A DNA stretch of 64,000 nucleotides from positions 67,162,265 to 67,226,264 of the forward strand of contig OY776121.1 of assembly GCA_963675135.1 (NCBI GenBank). The letters run 5' to 3'. Position 1 is the stretch's first letter; every line of letters starts with the position of its first letter. Below, in pieces: positions 10,051 through 21,117 of the stretch. The position numbers and the translations under genes were made by a program. Source of the stretch: Galeopsis tetrahit. Lineage: Eukaryota > Streptophyta > Magnoliopsida > Lamiales > Lamiaceae. The notes under the pieces were generated by a model, which was not told the DNA's origin, ran no database searches, and saw only the letters and a program-made list of their open reading frames with translations.

Positions 10051-10967
10051 TTAAGGTACGGTTGGAATTTCAAGATGGTTTTGAGGAGTGTATTCACAAA
10101 ATTTGAGAGATACACGGCCAGTAATCAATTCTGCAGAAGCTTAGTACTTAACAAACTCAAAAATCACGATTAGCAACATAAGTCACAATTAATTGAGTTT
10201 TATAGAGAGAATGTATGTGTAGTTGGAGGTTAACATGATTAATTCCAGAAATAATGTGATAGTGTTCCACATTTTTAGCCATAACCTTGATCATGGTTTA
10301 ATTAGTGGGAAAAATCCATTTTATTAATTAATTAAATAATTAAGAAATTTCTAGAATAAAGACTAAGTCCAAGCATAATCTGAAAAAAAAACGTGGGTTA
10401 GTTATATAATTGAATAAATAAAATAAATCTCAATAAATAATTAAATAATTACTACTTATAAAAATAAATTCGAATCAGGCAATGTTGTGCTCAAAACTGT
10501 TACAAACACCTCAACAGGGTTTTTACATGAATTTGCTTCATTTGTGTTGCACCATAATTTTTTTCTTTTTGTGTTATAGCATCTAATTTGTATTGATCCA
10601 TTGTTCCTGTAGAGTACATCGTAGTAGCGAACTCCGTGCTCCATACTTACTTAATGGATTACAAATATATTGATGTTTTTACCAAAGAATCACCTTTTGA
10701 AAAGAAGGCATCGTAGTAGTGAACTCCGTGCTCCATAGTTACTCAGTGATTTGGTACATCTTTTAGTATGCTAATAACATTCTCATTTTTATGCATTTGA
10801 GAGGTGTAAGACATGTTTATTTTTGCACTACAAGGTTCTTAGATTCGTAGATATTTTACAAAGGAATTATTTGACTAAGTAAGAAATAAATTCAACTTAT
10901 AAAATTTTACAACCCATGATGTTGTCCCAAATGCTGACGCATTTGTGACAACATCCATCCGAATTTT
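10051..10967 (-). other. Copia-1 spacer between pol and env-position ORF
   Basis: About 0.9 kb of AT-rich DNA without a convincing gene. It contains a 29-bp imperfect direct repeat (10617-10645 and 10709-10737, one difference). A 62-codon minus-strand ORF starting inside the first repeat (10456-10644) has no recognisable domain and is not called. Confidence 0.6.
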
Positions 10968-13900
10968 TCAGATAGTGCTCATCCCAAGAGATTTCCTCAA
11001 GATTGAGAATCTCTCATGGTCTAATGCCTTAGTAAAAATGTCAGCATTTTGTTTTTCAGTAGGTATATACTCCAACTTAACAATATTCTTCTCTACTAAA
11101 TCTCTCATAAAGTGATGTCTTATGCTAATGTGCTTTGTGAGTGAGTGTTGTACAAGATTCTTAGAAATGTTAATAGCACTAGTATTGTCACAAAAGATTG
11201 TAAGCATACCATTCTCAATACCATAGTCATGGAACATCTTGCTCAGCCACAAGAGTTGTGTACAGCAGCTTCCAGCAGCTATATACTCAGATTCTGCAGT
11301 AGATTGTGAAACACAATTCTGCTTCTTGCTGTGCCATGAAACAAGATTGTTTCCCATGTAGAAACATCCTCCACTCGTACTCTTTCTATCATCTATATCT
11401 CCAGCCCAATCAGCATCACTGTAGCCTATCAGAATGTTGTTGGTGTCCTTAGTATACCAGATTCCCAAGGTCACTTGTACCTGCAACATACTTGATAATC
11501 CTTTTCACAGCATTCAGGTGAGATTCCTTTGGATTAGCTTGGTACCTAGCACAAACACACACACTATACATAATATCTGGTCTACTAGAGGTTAAATACA
11601 GTAAACTACCTATCATGGATCTATAAAGTGTTGGATCAACATCTGTTCCAGCACTGTCTTTGCAAAGTTTCAAAGAAGATCCCATAGGAGTGTTCATTGG
11701 TTTTGAATTCTCAAGACCAAATCTTTTAACCAGGTTCTTAGCATACTTACTCTGGGAGAAGTAAATACCATCACTGCATTGTTTGATTTGAAGACCTAGA
11801 AAATAATTCAAGTCTCCAACCATACTCATTTCAAATGTTGCAGTCATTGCCTCAACAAATTTACTCAACATTTTATCATAAGTAGAACCAAACACAATGT
11901 CATCAACATATATTTGAGCAATTAGTATATCATTTTCAGTGTGCTTAATGAACAAAGTTCTATCTGCCTCTCCTCTAATAAATCCATATTCCAAAAGAAA
12001 GTCAGTAAGTCTACCATACCATGCTCTAGGAGCTTGTTTAAGACCATACAATGCTTTCTTAAGTTTATATACATGATCAGGATACTGTGGATCTTCAAAT
12101 CCTATAGGTTGTTCAACATATGCTTCTTCATTTAATATGCCATTTATAAATGCAGCCTTTACATCCATTTGATGAAGCTTAATATCAATAAAACATGCAA
12201 TAGCTAGCAGTAATCTAATAGATTCTATCCTAGCAACAGGTGCAAAAGTTTCATCAAAATCAACTCCTTCAACTTGGGTGTAACCTTGTGCTACTAACCT
12301 AGCCTTGTTCCTAACAATATTACCAGATTCATCAGTTTTATTCTTGAATATCCACTTTGTTCTAATGACATTAGTATGACTAGGTCTAGGAACAAGTGTC
12401 CATACTTCATTTCTTTCAAACTGACCAAGTTTTTCATGCATAACATTAATCCAGTTTTCATCAGTTAAGGCTTCTTTAGCACTCTTAGGTTCAATTTCAG
12501 ATAAATAGCATTCAGCATTTACAACATTACACATAGAAGACATGCATATTGTTCTTACCACATCTACCTTGTTTGATCTTACTCTTCCTCTTGTTTGCAC
12601 TCCAACTGTAGCATCGCCTATGATCTGGTCAGAAGGATGACTTTTGCCTATTCATGAAGAAGGATTTGTCTTGGGGATGTACTGATCATTCTGTGAATTT
12701 ACAGTTGACTGTCCTGTAGATGTTGACCCAGATGTGTTAACATTTGGTGCAACATTTTCAGACTTCAGTGTATTCTCAGAAGTGTCAGTAACCTGTGATA
12801 CATCTTCTTCATCTTTGTCATCTGTAAGACCTTTATCATCATCAAACACAACGTTAACAGATTCTTGAACAGTGTTAGTTCTAAGGTTATAAACTCTATA
12901 AGCTTTACTATTTCTAGAATAGCCTAAAAAGAAACCTTTATCACTTTTAGAATCAAACTTATGAAGTTGATCCCTATCATTCAGAATATAACACACACAA
13001 CCAAATACATGAAAATATTTCACATTAGGTTTTCTGTTGTTCAAAATCTCATATGGTGTTTGATTAGTGCCAGAACGAATAAAAACCTTATTAATAATAT
13101 GACATGTAGTATTCAATGCTTCTTCCCAAAATTTCTTAGCAAGACATTTGGATGTAAGCATAACTCTAGCCATTTCTTGTAAAGTTCTATTCTTTCTTTC
13201 AACAATTCCATTTTGTTGTGAAGTTTTAGGAGATGAATATTCTTGCAAGATACCTTTTTTATCACAAAAATCATTAAACATGATGTTTTCAAATTTCCTA
13301 CCATGATCAGTTGTAATACGGCCAACTTTCAAGTTAAACACATTTTTGAACCTCTTATAAAGAATTTTAAATGCAGCAAATGCTTCAGATTTGTCTCTCA
13401 AAGACTCTACCCAGGTATATCTAAAAAAATCATCTACCACACCTAAGGAATACCTCTTTCCTCCAATGCTTTCAGTTTCCATAGGACCCATCAAATCCAT
13501 GTACAGTAATTCAAAGCATCGATGTGTAGTACAATGTGACAGCATTTTGTGTGACATTCTTACCTGCTTGCCTTTTTGGCATGGTCCACATACAGTGGTG
13601 TTGTGAAACCTCAGTTCTGGAATTCCTTTTACTGCATCTGCTTTGATTAGATTTTTCATTGCTCTGTAATTTGCATGACCCAATCTTTGATGCTATAGAA
13701 CATTTTCATCATGTTTTGACAAGTTACACATATTTGTTCCAATAAGATAGCAATTATCAGCTGACCTAGTACCAGTCATGACACAAACTTCATCTTTATT
13801 AAGAACATAACATGAATCTTTATCAAATTTCACATGCAAATTATCATCACAAAGTTGACTAATGCTAATCAGATTTGCAAGTAAGCCATCAACATGTAAT

Positions 13901-14142
13901 ACATTTTTAAGCTTAGGAAAACCTTCAACATTCAAAGTTCATTTACCAACAATCTTTCCTTTAGAACCTCCACCATATGTAACACTACCACTATTCAAGG
14001 TCACATAATCAAATAAGAAATCAATACGACCTGTCATATGTTTAGAACAACCACTATCAAAGTACCATAATTCAGGTAAACATGCTTTTAAGGAGGTATG
14101 AACAACATTACAGGTAGCTTTTGGTTTCCATGCAGATTTCAA
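10968..14142 (-). pseudogene. pol: Copia-1 pol: protease, integrase, reverse transcriptase, RNase H (decayed)
   Basis: In minus-strand order: protease with the active-site motif WYFDSGCSKHMTG (near 14020-14060); the GAG-pre-integrase zinc segment with LGHANYRAM and CGPCQKGKQ (near 13570-13683); the integrase core with a DFFRYTW block and a QQNGIVERKNR block (near 13190-13440); reverse transcriptase with IRTKWIFKNK and the catalytic YVDDIVFG (near 11890-11910); RNase H with GYSDADWAGD and STAESEYIAAGS (near 11270-11430). Breaks: TGA at 13939-13941 (from GGA), TAG at 13693-13695 (Trp expected before HQRLGH), TGA at 12652-12654, and a frameshift near 11470. Most breaks fit single G-to-A or G-to-T changes. 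Neighbours are gag upstream and the env-position ORF about 0.9 kb downstream. Confidence 0.92.
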
Positions 14143-15895
14143 AAACTGTTACCAGGAGGTGACAGTTTCTTATGCAGCATTTTCAAGTTTTTCTGTTCTT
14201 CAAACAACTTTATACAGTAAGGACGAATGTGACCAATTTTGAAACAGTAATGACAGATATACTTCCTTTTAACCTTGTGAGACTCTGTTTCTGCAGATGT
14301 TGACCCAAATGTGTCAACATTTGCCTTAACAAATTTCACAGGTTTTCTAAATTTATCAGAAATAAAAGCAGTAGTACCATCATAACCTAAACCATGATTA
14401 TTAGACTTACCAGTAGCTATAGCATTATTTACCTCAGAAGCACTCTTGGAATATTTCTTGAAACATAAAGTAGAATTTATCAGTTTCTCCTTTAAGTTAC
14501 AGATTTCCAGATCTCTTTTGGTAAGAATAACTTCTAGCTTGGTGATTGTGTCTGTCAAATCCTCATTCCTTTTATTCAGAGAATCAAGGGTGAGTTTCTG
14601 ATTCTTCCAATCATCCAACAGCTTTTGGTATTCATTGTCATCAGTCCTTTTTCCTGCATCATCAACTAAACCATTAAAACAGTTCAAATCTGGGTGACTC
14701 TGTTCTGATGTTGCTGTAGATGTTGAAGCATCAGGTACAGCATCAGAATCTGTTTCATCCAGATCATTATTTGAGGAATCATTATAATCAATTCTGGTAA
14801 AATTAGAATATTCATTCTGATTTAATTCATCAAGATCATCATCAGAATCATCACTCAAGGTAGCACTAAAATTCAGTTTTTGCTTAAGTCTAGTATTGGC
14901 ACATTCATTTTCATAATGACCATAACCAGAACAAGCATTGCATTGAACTAATTTTCGAAATTCAGGATCATACCTTGGTTTACCTTCACTCTTTGACAGT
15001 CTTGGTGTGAATTGACCTTTCCTCCTTTCTGGTTGAGGTGTTGATGTGTTGATTTGAATCTTAGGTTGAATGTTGCTAGATTTGTTCACAGATTTCTTAA
15101 GAAACTTATTAAAGTGCTTAGTAAGTAAGGCAATGTTGTTAGGATCCTTGAGACATTTATCAAGCAATTCTTCATCAGAATCAACTTCAGTAATGATAGG
15201 TTGAATCTCAGAAATGTTTGATGTTTCTCCTTTAAAAACCACAACTTTCTTATCAGCATCATTTTCATCAACTTGATTAGCGTTTATTTCATATGTTCTA
15301 AGAATACTCACTAACTTATTTTTGCCTCTTCAATAGCACAAATTTTAGCATCAAATCTTTTAGGAACAGATCTTAATATCTTATGAACTACTCTAACATT
15401 AGAAATAGGGTCACCAAGAGAATGTGATTCATTAATTATCTCACTTAACCTTTCATTGTAGGATGAAATGGTTTCATCTTCCTTCATTCGGAGATTCTCA
15501 AATTTTGTTCCCAACATTCGAAGCTTAGTCCTTCGAACACTGTCTGAACCCTAACAATGCTCTTGCAACCTGTCTCATGCATCTTTAGAAGTAGAACAGT
15601 TAGATATAATTTTAAACATTGAAACATCAACAGAAGTAAAAATAGCATTTAAAGCTTTAGAATTGTAGCTTGCTGTTGTTATTTCATCAGCCGTCCAATC
15701 AACTTCTCTTTTGAGTTGAACTTCACCATCTGCGTCTGCTGGTCTTTTTGGAGCTTCCCAACCTGTAAGTACAGTTCTCCAAGCACGTTCATCAATTGAC
15801 TTGATGTACATACGCATCTTAGGCTTCCAATAAGAATAATTTGAACCATCTAAAATGGGTGGCCTAAGTGCAGTGGATATGTGATGTGTTTCCAT
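14139..15895 (-). pseudogene. gag: Copia-1 gag (decayed)
   Basis: Nucleocapsid/coat polyprotein of the retroelement, which packages the RNA in cytoplasmic particles. It starts METHHISTALRPPILDGSNY, typical of plant copia gag. Two CCHC zinc knuckles are visible: CNACSGYGHYENEC near 14901-14942 and CHYCFKIGHIRPYC near 14215-14260, so this gag has a spaced knuckle pair. The N-terminal frame is broken by TGA (15575-15577, in a context where Trp is expected) and TAG (15551-15553, probably from GAG). A one-base loss in an A-run near 15315-15322 shifts frame (stop TAG at 15311-15313), and another frameshift near 14140 leads into protease. An acidic and Ser-rich linker lies between the knuckles. It cannot yield a full protein. 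Confidence 0.88.
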
Positions 15896-15956
15896 TGCTA
15901 AACTAAACTAAAAACACACTTGACCAAAGATCTAACCTAGTGTCGTCAGGTATCAG

Positions 15957-15968
15957 GCTCTGATACCA
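15957..15968 (-). other. Copia-1 primer binding site (initiator tRNA-Met)
   Basis: The minus strand reads TGGTATCAGAGC, the complement of the 3' end of plant initiator tRNA-Met and the standard copia primer site. It sits 2 bp inside the LTR. Confidence 0.95.
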
Positions 15969-16498
15969 ACTGAAAGTGTGCTGGGGTGTAGTGTAGAAGT
16001 GTTTAAGTATAAGTAGATAAATGTTGCACAGAATGTTGAGACAAATAGTGCAACACTGACTCTAACAGAATATCAGAAATTAAGATTCACAGCGGAAGAC
16101 TTGAAACACTAAAAACAAACGAGACACAATGGAAATACTTTTAACATAGATTTTATAAATAAAAATCTATGTCTGCCTTATGGCGTAAAATCAATACTTA
16201 TCTTCAAGTACAAATGTTGTGTGAAATGTTACAACAATAACTTTCACAACGAAACTATAAACGAGGCAGGTGCCAAGTCTAGAAAATGAACTAAGTGTAT
16301 GAATTATACACTGTCGAAATGCCTAGTCTATCTAATGATTACACTCTCAATAGATAAGTAGACACACAGTCATACGGGTGGTATACAACGTATGAACTAA
16401 AATGTAGAACTATTGGCCACAATTTCCTAACAAGGATGAACGCTCGGTCTAGGATATTGATCGAATAGAGCACACCGAATTATGAAGCCTTCAATGGG

Positions 16499-16506
16499 TA
16501 TTTATA
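16499..16506 (-). promoter_or_regulatory. TATA box of Copia-1 5' LTR
   Basis: The minus strand reads TATAAATA in a TATAAATACCC context. The same box is at 520-527 in the 3' LTR. It lies about 150-210 bp downstream (in transcription sense) of the GAA/TTC arrays. Confidence 0.75.
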
Positions 16507-16657
16507 GATGTGGGATACGAATTCTAGAGGCTTCCACATTGAGGTCCTATTTTTTAGGAAACTCAACTTCCACAACTTCCACGATCTTTCTAGATCCTTC
16601 TAGCATGCTCCAGGTCGTTCCAAATGCATCCAGGCTGTTCTAGCATGTTCTCCAACG

Positions 16658-16712
16658 TTCTGGAATCTTCCAGGTTCCAGATCCTTGTAGAAGCTTCTAG
16701 ATCCTTCCAGAA
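16658..16712 (-). promoter_or_regulatory. Heat-shock-element-like array in Copia-1 5' LTR
   Basis: Two blocks are seen. At 16658-16670 the plus strand reads TTCtgGAAtcTTC, three perfect alternating 5-bp units. At 16690-16712 it reads GAAgcTTCtaGATccTTCcaGAA, five units in phase with one mismatch (GAT). Alternating nGAAn/nTTCn repeats are the binding site of plant heat-shock factors. The location upstream of the TATA box matches the layout known for the heat-activated Arabidopsis copia element ONSEN. The corresponding 3' LTR blocks are 679-691 (intact) and 711-733 (one more mismatch). Function is inferred, not shown. Confidence 0.6.
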
Positions 16713-16836
16713 ATGCGACAACATTTAGGTCAACATTTAATGTAGCATTTCAGAAAAGACTTATAAAAAATCTCGGAAGGTCAAATTTAGATGTTGTTGA
16801 TAATGTTAAGACATTTAAGAATTAACAACACCTACA

Positions 16837-18454
16837 AGTTCTAAGTAGACGTGATCGATAATTTGAATATGATGATTCACTCTAAAATTACCTACCAAGT
16901 GTCACAAATAAGCAATAAAGAGCAAAGACGAAATCGATCAAATACCATATAAATCAAGAAAACGAAATGAAAATGGATGTAAACTCAATTAAGAGAAAGT
17001 AGGTCCTAGAGCACATGCACTACTAATGAATCCAACTATGGTTAAATGCCTATTCAAATGGTGTTCATGCTTTGTCTATAAGATTGATCACAACATAATG
17101 AATTAAAAGTCCTTTCGATCCAAGTAATTCAAAGGAAATACTACACAACCTAGTATCTTTACCTAAATTGCACAATAAGACCTAATCAAGCCCCTAAGAT
17201 CATCACACATCTTCCTAATCATTGATCATCTTTCAATCTCACAATAAAATTAGGTCAAATGCTTGCAATCAATTAATCAAACTAGATTTCTCAACCTAAT
17301 TCAACTAACTATGATCAACACATCACCATTGTACACATAATGACATGTTTTGCAACAAACACCAAGCATCCAAATAGAATTAAGCCACACAAACACCAAT
17401 TAAACAAATATTAATCCATAGATATCATCAAAAGTTTGTACAAGGCCCTAGAACCAAAAGTGTTCTAGCCAATCAACCACATGTTTGAATTACAAGAAAA
17501 ACAAAGATCAAAGCAATAAAAACTGAAAATAAGAGAAAGCTTAGACTGTGGTGTGGTGGGGAATTGAATTCCCAAGCTAGTGACTCCTTCCTTGCATGAA
17601 TTGGTGATGAATTGAAGAAGATATGACCCAAAACCTCCAAGTGTGTGTTAGTATGTGAAGGAATTCTTGAGAGAAGGGTAAGATGGTGTGAAATTTAAGA
17701 AGTGGGGTATTTATAGTGTTGGGGTAGGGTTTGGTTGTGATATTTGCAAGTAAGTCCCTCAAAACTAGAGAAAATACGCATTTGGCACCGAGATTGGGTC
17801 GGCCCGGCCGGGTGGGGAAGTGGCCCGGCCGAGTGAAGTGTTGGCCGACCAAAAATAAAAACAGAGCACAGGTGGCCCGGCCGGGTGAGTGGTGCCGCCC
17901 GGCCGGGCGAAAACTTCGTAAACGGGGAAGGTGTTGGTCAGCTCGGCCGCCCGGCCGGGCGGGTGATGTCGCTCGGGCGGGCCTTATCTTCGAAAATGGC
18001 TCCAGAAAATGGCCCTTGACCGCTCGGCCGGGCGAGTGATGCCGCTCGGCCGGGCCAAACTTTCGTAACTTGGCCGAAATTCATGCTCGGCCGCTCGGCT
18101 GGGCGAGTGATGCCGCTCGGCCGGGCCAAACTTTCGACTTTGGCCCCGTCTTCGTTTTCGTCCTCCAACTTCGTCCCTCCGTTTCTTGAGCTTCCGACCT
18201 CCGATCGGCTCGATTCTTTTGCCTATTCCACTCCATTTTTCGAGCCGGATCCAATGGTGCGCTCCTCTTTTCGGTCGGATCACTTGTGGTATGTGATTTT
18301 CTCTAAATTCCATCGTTTTACCTACAAAACCAACAAAACACAACCTTTCTCTCATTTTGGCTCAAACAATCATATCCAATGCACAAATCAATGAAATCCA
18401 CATCAAAATATGCTTCACATGTGCTTATAAATCGTGTAAATTCCACCCGAATCA
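16837..18454 (-). repeat. LTR of the pol-less superfamily (LTR-B1), cut by Copia-1
   Basis: Right end reads ...ttccacccgaatca, i.e. TGATTCGGGTGGAA on the minus strand, and matches the right end of the repeat at 58460-60547 over its length. Its left end is lost because Copia-1 inserted near it; both copies share aagttcta at the junction. It may be a solo LTR or the right LTR of an element that continues off the window. The segment 17800-18128 is rich in GGCCCGGCCGGGC-like palindromes. ORFs across that part (17731-18039 and overlapping ones) are by-products of the repeats. The right flank is Copia-2 coding sequence. Confidence 0.8.
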
Positions 18455-19242
18455 CTAACCATGGACAGGTGATAATTGGAGATGCTTCGGCCTACAAAAT
18501 TGAAGGAGTGGGAGAAATTTCATTCAAAATGAAGTCCGGTAATATTGAGAAAATGTCTGAGGTATATTATGTACCTGGATTAAGAAGCAACCTGCTAAGT
18601 GTGGGATATCTCTTGAGAAAAGGGTTTGACATCCAATTTGTTGACAAATTTTGCACTATGAAAAAGAAAAATCAGCTTGTTACAAAAATTGGTTTGGGTT
18701 CAAATAATCTATTTCCACTCAAACTTGATGTTCTCAAAGTTGGTTGCCATATAGGTGATATTGAAGAAATCTCCAAATTGTGGCACGACGGGTTTGGGCA
18801 CCTAAACTTTCGAAGCCTGAATGAACTCTCAAAGAAGAACATTGTTCGAGGTTTGCCACAACTCAATGAAGTAGGAGAAGTGTGTGAAGAATGCCAGTAT
18901 GGGAAAGCAGCACCGGGAGCCTTTTCCAACCAAATCAAAGTGGGAGACAAATTCATCTTTGGAACTCATCCACACTGACCTTTGTGGACCAATGCGAGTT
19001 CCGTCTCTCGGAGGTAACCGATATTTCTTGTTATTTATAGATGATTATACAAGAAAAATTTGGGTGTATCTTGTCAAAGAAAAATATGAGGATCTTTCCT
19101 GTTTTAAAGAGTTCAAAATTCAAGTTGAAAAATTCTCTGGTTACCAAATAAAAAATCTGAGGAGTGATCGTGGTGGAGAATTCTTATCTTCTATGCTTGA
19201 AGATTTCTGCAAAAACAAAGGCATAAGGCATGAATTGACGGC
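18455..19242 (+). pseudogene. pol: Copia-2 pol, piece 1: after protease through integrase core
   Basis: First visible piece of an old Ty1/copia pol. It encodes the post-protease segment (VYYVPGLRSNLLSVG), the GAG-pre-integrase zinc region (GHLNFRSLNELS, CEECQYGKA) and the integrase core (HTDLCGPM, FIDDYTRKIWV, LRSDRGGEF). A frameshift near 18945-18960 separates the zinc region from the core. gag and the protease active site would lie to the left, beyond LTR-B1. It is interrupted at 19243 by Element 2, within the segment before the conserved TPQQNG motif. Confidence 0.9.
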
Positions 19243-20965
19243 TGACTAGTGTGAAAATTGCTCGAAATTCGTGTGTTTAATTTGCATAATTTTATAGGGT
19301 TTCGTTGCATTATTTATACTAAATTGACTAATTACACTTAATTTGGAGAAGTGGTGTTGTTTGCTATTTTTATAGGGAAATGAGCATTTTTGGAACAAAA
19401 CACGCCTCGATTATATTTTGAAGTCAATTGAAGAAGTGAGACGAGAATAGAGTCGAAAGAAAAGAAGATGGAAGCTAAAAATTATTTGGGCTTGACATAC
19501 TATTTGTTTGGCCCATTTGATTAATTAGCAGGCCATGTGAATTAAATGATGAAGAGTAGTAGTTGTATGGGCCTGCCACCTTGGGCCCACCACGCCATTA
19601 CTCAATTGCAATTGGCCCAAGGGGAATATACGCACAAGCAGCTGGAATCAGGGGTATGAGCTGGGAGAAGCTGAAATTCTAATGGGCCAAGGCCCATTTT
19701 CTTTGTAAGAGAGTGTCATCTACGTGAGCATCAGAAGGAAGGGAAGCAAGTAGTTGAATGGGTTATGGGCCATGTCATTTCTACACCCATATCAACGTGG
19801 GCCCACTTATTGGATGGAATTGGCCCAAGATTCATGTTGACTTGTTGAGCCCATTCTGGGAGGAAAAAAAAAAGAGAAGCCGATTGGGGGACGCAGGCGA
19901 GGAATTGGGGAGAACAGAGCACGCATTGGGGAAACCCTCCTTCCTCCCGTTTACACTTTCACTCAATCAAATAGATTTGTTTAATTTCACTCCCTTAGCT
20001 AGTTTTTAATGTAGTACATTTTATTTTATTGCAAGGAGGATTACAAGACCATTTAAGGTAATATCTTTCCTTTAATTTAATGTTTTGTTATTTATGTTTC
20101 ATAAGCTTGATTTTAATTGTTAATTTAGTTATTGGTTAGTTTGTTGGTGTTTGGGTGTTTGGATTTATGATGGAATTAGATTTTTAGTTTAGTTTGGATT
20201 GTTTAATTCTCTTGGATGGTGTATTGATTAAATTAGTGGGTATTTATTGATCATTTGCTTGAATTCAATTATTAGATTATATTTTGACGCATGATTAGTG
20301 CAACGAGAGTTGGTTAGTCTTGATGATAGTATAATCAAAAGTTGAAAATCGAGTGGATTGAGTATATATTGGGTTATCGCAACGAGAGTTGGGTAATTTT
20401 CATTAGAACCCTATTAATTTACACTAATTATTTGAATGAGAGTTTGAGTGATTAGTGAAGAGACTATAGGAATTTGATTTCTAGTATTCAAGTGGAAAAG
20501 CATGATTAGGGATTAGATTAAATTAATTTAGATAGAGTAGAACCCCCTAATTGTGTGATTACCCGGGTAAGAAAGACTCTATTCTTCCTCCCGATCTTAG
20601 GTACTTTATTAGATACATTTTTAGTGATTGCTCTTATCATACACCAACCAATGAATTAAACGTCCAAGTTAAGCTTTAATCGATTTCCACATAATGAAGA
20701 ACACCCGAACACTACTTCTCAGTATTTGATATTTGATAATCATTTTACTTGCTTTTCTTTCTTAGTTAGCATTTATCTTGTTGACTTTTGCATTTAGTAT
20801 TTTAGTCGCTCACCCCATGCTCTTTCACTATAATTACGTGACGACATATATCATTAAGGCTACACAAGCAAACTAGTCCCGTGGTTCGATAATTTAACCG
20901 GGCACTTACTTTTACTACGAGGACCCTCTTACACTTGAGAGGTGAGTATTGAAAAATACGTGTCA
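19243..20965 (+). repeat. Element 2 5' LTR
   Basis: 1723 bp, tgactagtg...acgtgtca. It is related to the Element 1 LTR in the first ~180 bp and in overall layout, but is a distinct subfamily. ORFs at 19731-20009 are incidental. Confidence 0.88.
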
Positions 20966-20971
20966 AGTTTT

Positions 20972-20990
20972 TGGCGCCGTTGCCGGGGAT
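20972..20990 (+). other. Element 2 primer binding site (tRNA-Asp)
   Basis: TGGCGCCGTTGCCGGGGAT, a perfect complement to the plant tRNA-Asp 3' end as used by Athila/Tat-type elements. Confidence 0.92.
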
Positions 20991-21117
20991 TAATTTTGCT
21001 TTTTGTGTAACTTAGTGTTAGTTTAGCGTAATTACTAGTGATTTTTATTTTTATTTGTTCTCTACTATCTTGTGCTTTTGATCCTTTATCATTTGTGTAG
21101 GTGAGCTTAATTGCAAG

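Larger units (their letters stand above)
1..16836 (-). mobile_element. Copia-1: Sirevirus-like Ty1/copia LTR retrotransposon (nearly complete, decayed)
   Basis: Minus-strand element with 5' LTR at 15971-16836 and 3' LTR at 1-857; the outermost 9 bp of the 3' LTR are outside the window. Order on the minus strand is LTR, tRNA-Met primer site, gag with two zinc knuckles, protease, integrase, reverse transcriptase, RNase H, an env-position ORF, polypurine tract, LTR. This pol order is Ty1/copia, and the extra ORF after RNase H is the hallmark of the Sirevirus lineage. gag-pol carries at least five nonsense codons and three frameshifts, so the copy cannot make its own enzymes. Element 1 (1529-7779) is nested in it. 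LTRs differ at roughly 15-17 sites by eye, about 2 percent. The right flank (16837 on) is an LTR of another family, so Copia-1 inserted into that LTR. Its target-site duplication cannot be tested because the left flank is off the window. Confidence 0.93.
15971..16836 (-). repeat. Copia-1 5' LTR (promoter-bearing)
   Basis: 866 bp, with canonical TG...CA ends read on either strand (plus: tgaaagtg...cctaca). Two bases separate it from the tRNA-Met primer site. Because the element lies on the minus strand, this right-hand LTR supplies the promoter. It carries a TATA box (16499-16506) and several inverted GAA/TTC units further upstream. Confidence 0.95.

Noticed and set aside
17731..18394. Several overlapping ORFs rich in Arg, Pro and Gly
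   Set aside because: Products of GC-rich palindromic repeats translated in several frames, inside an LTR.
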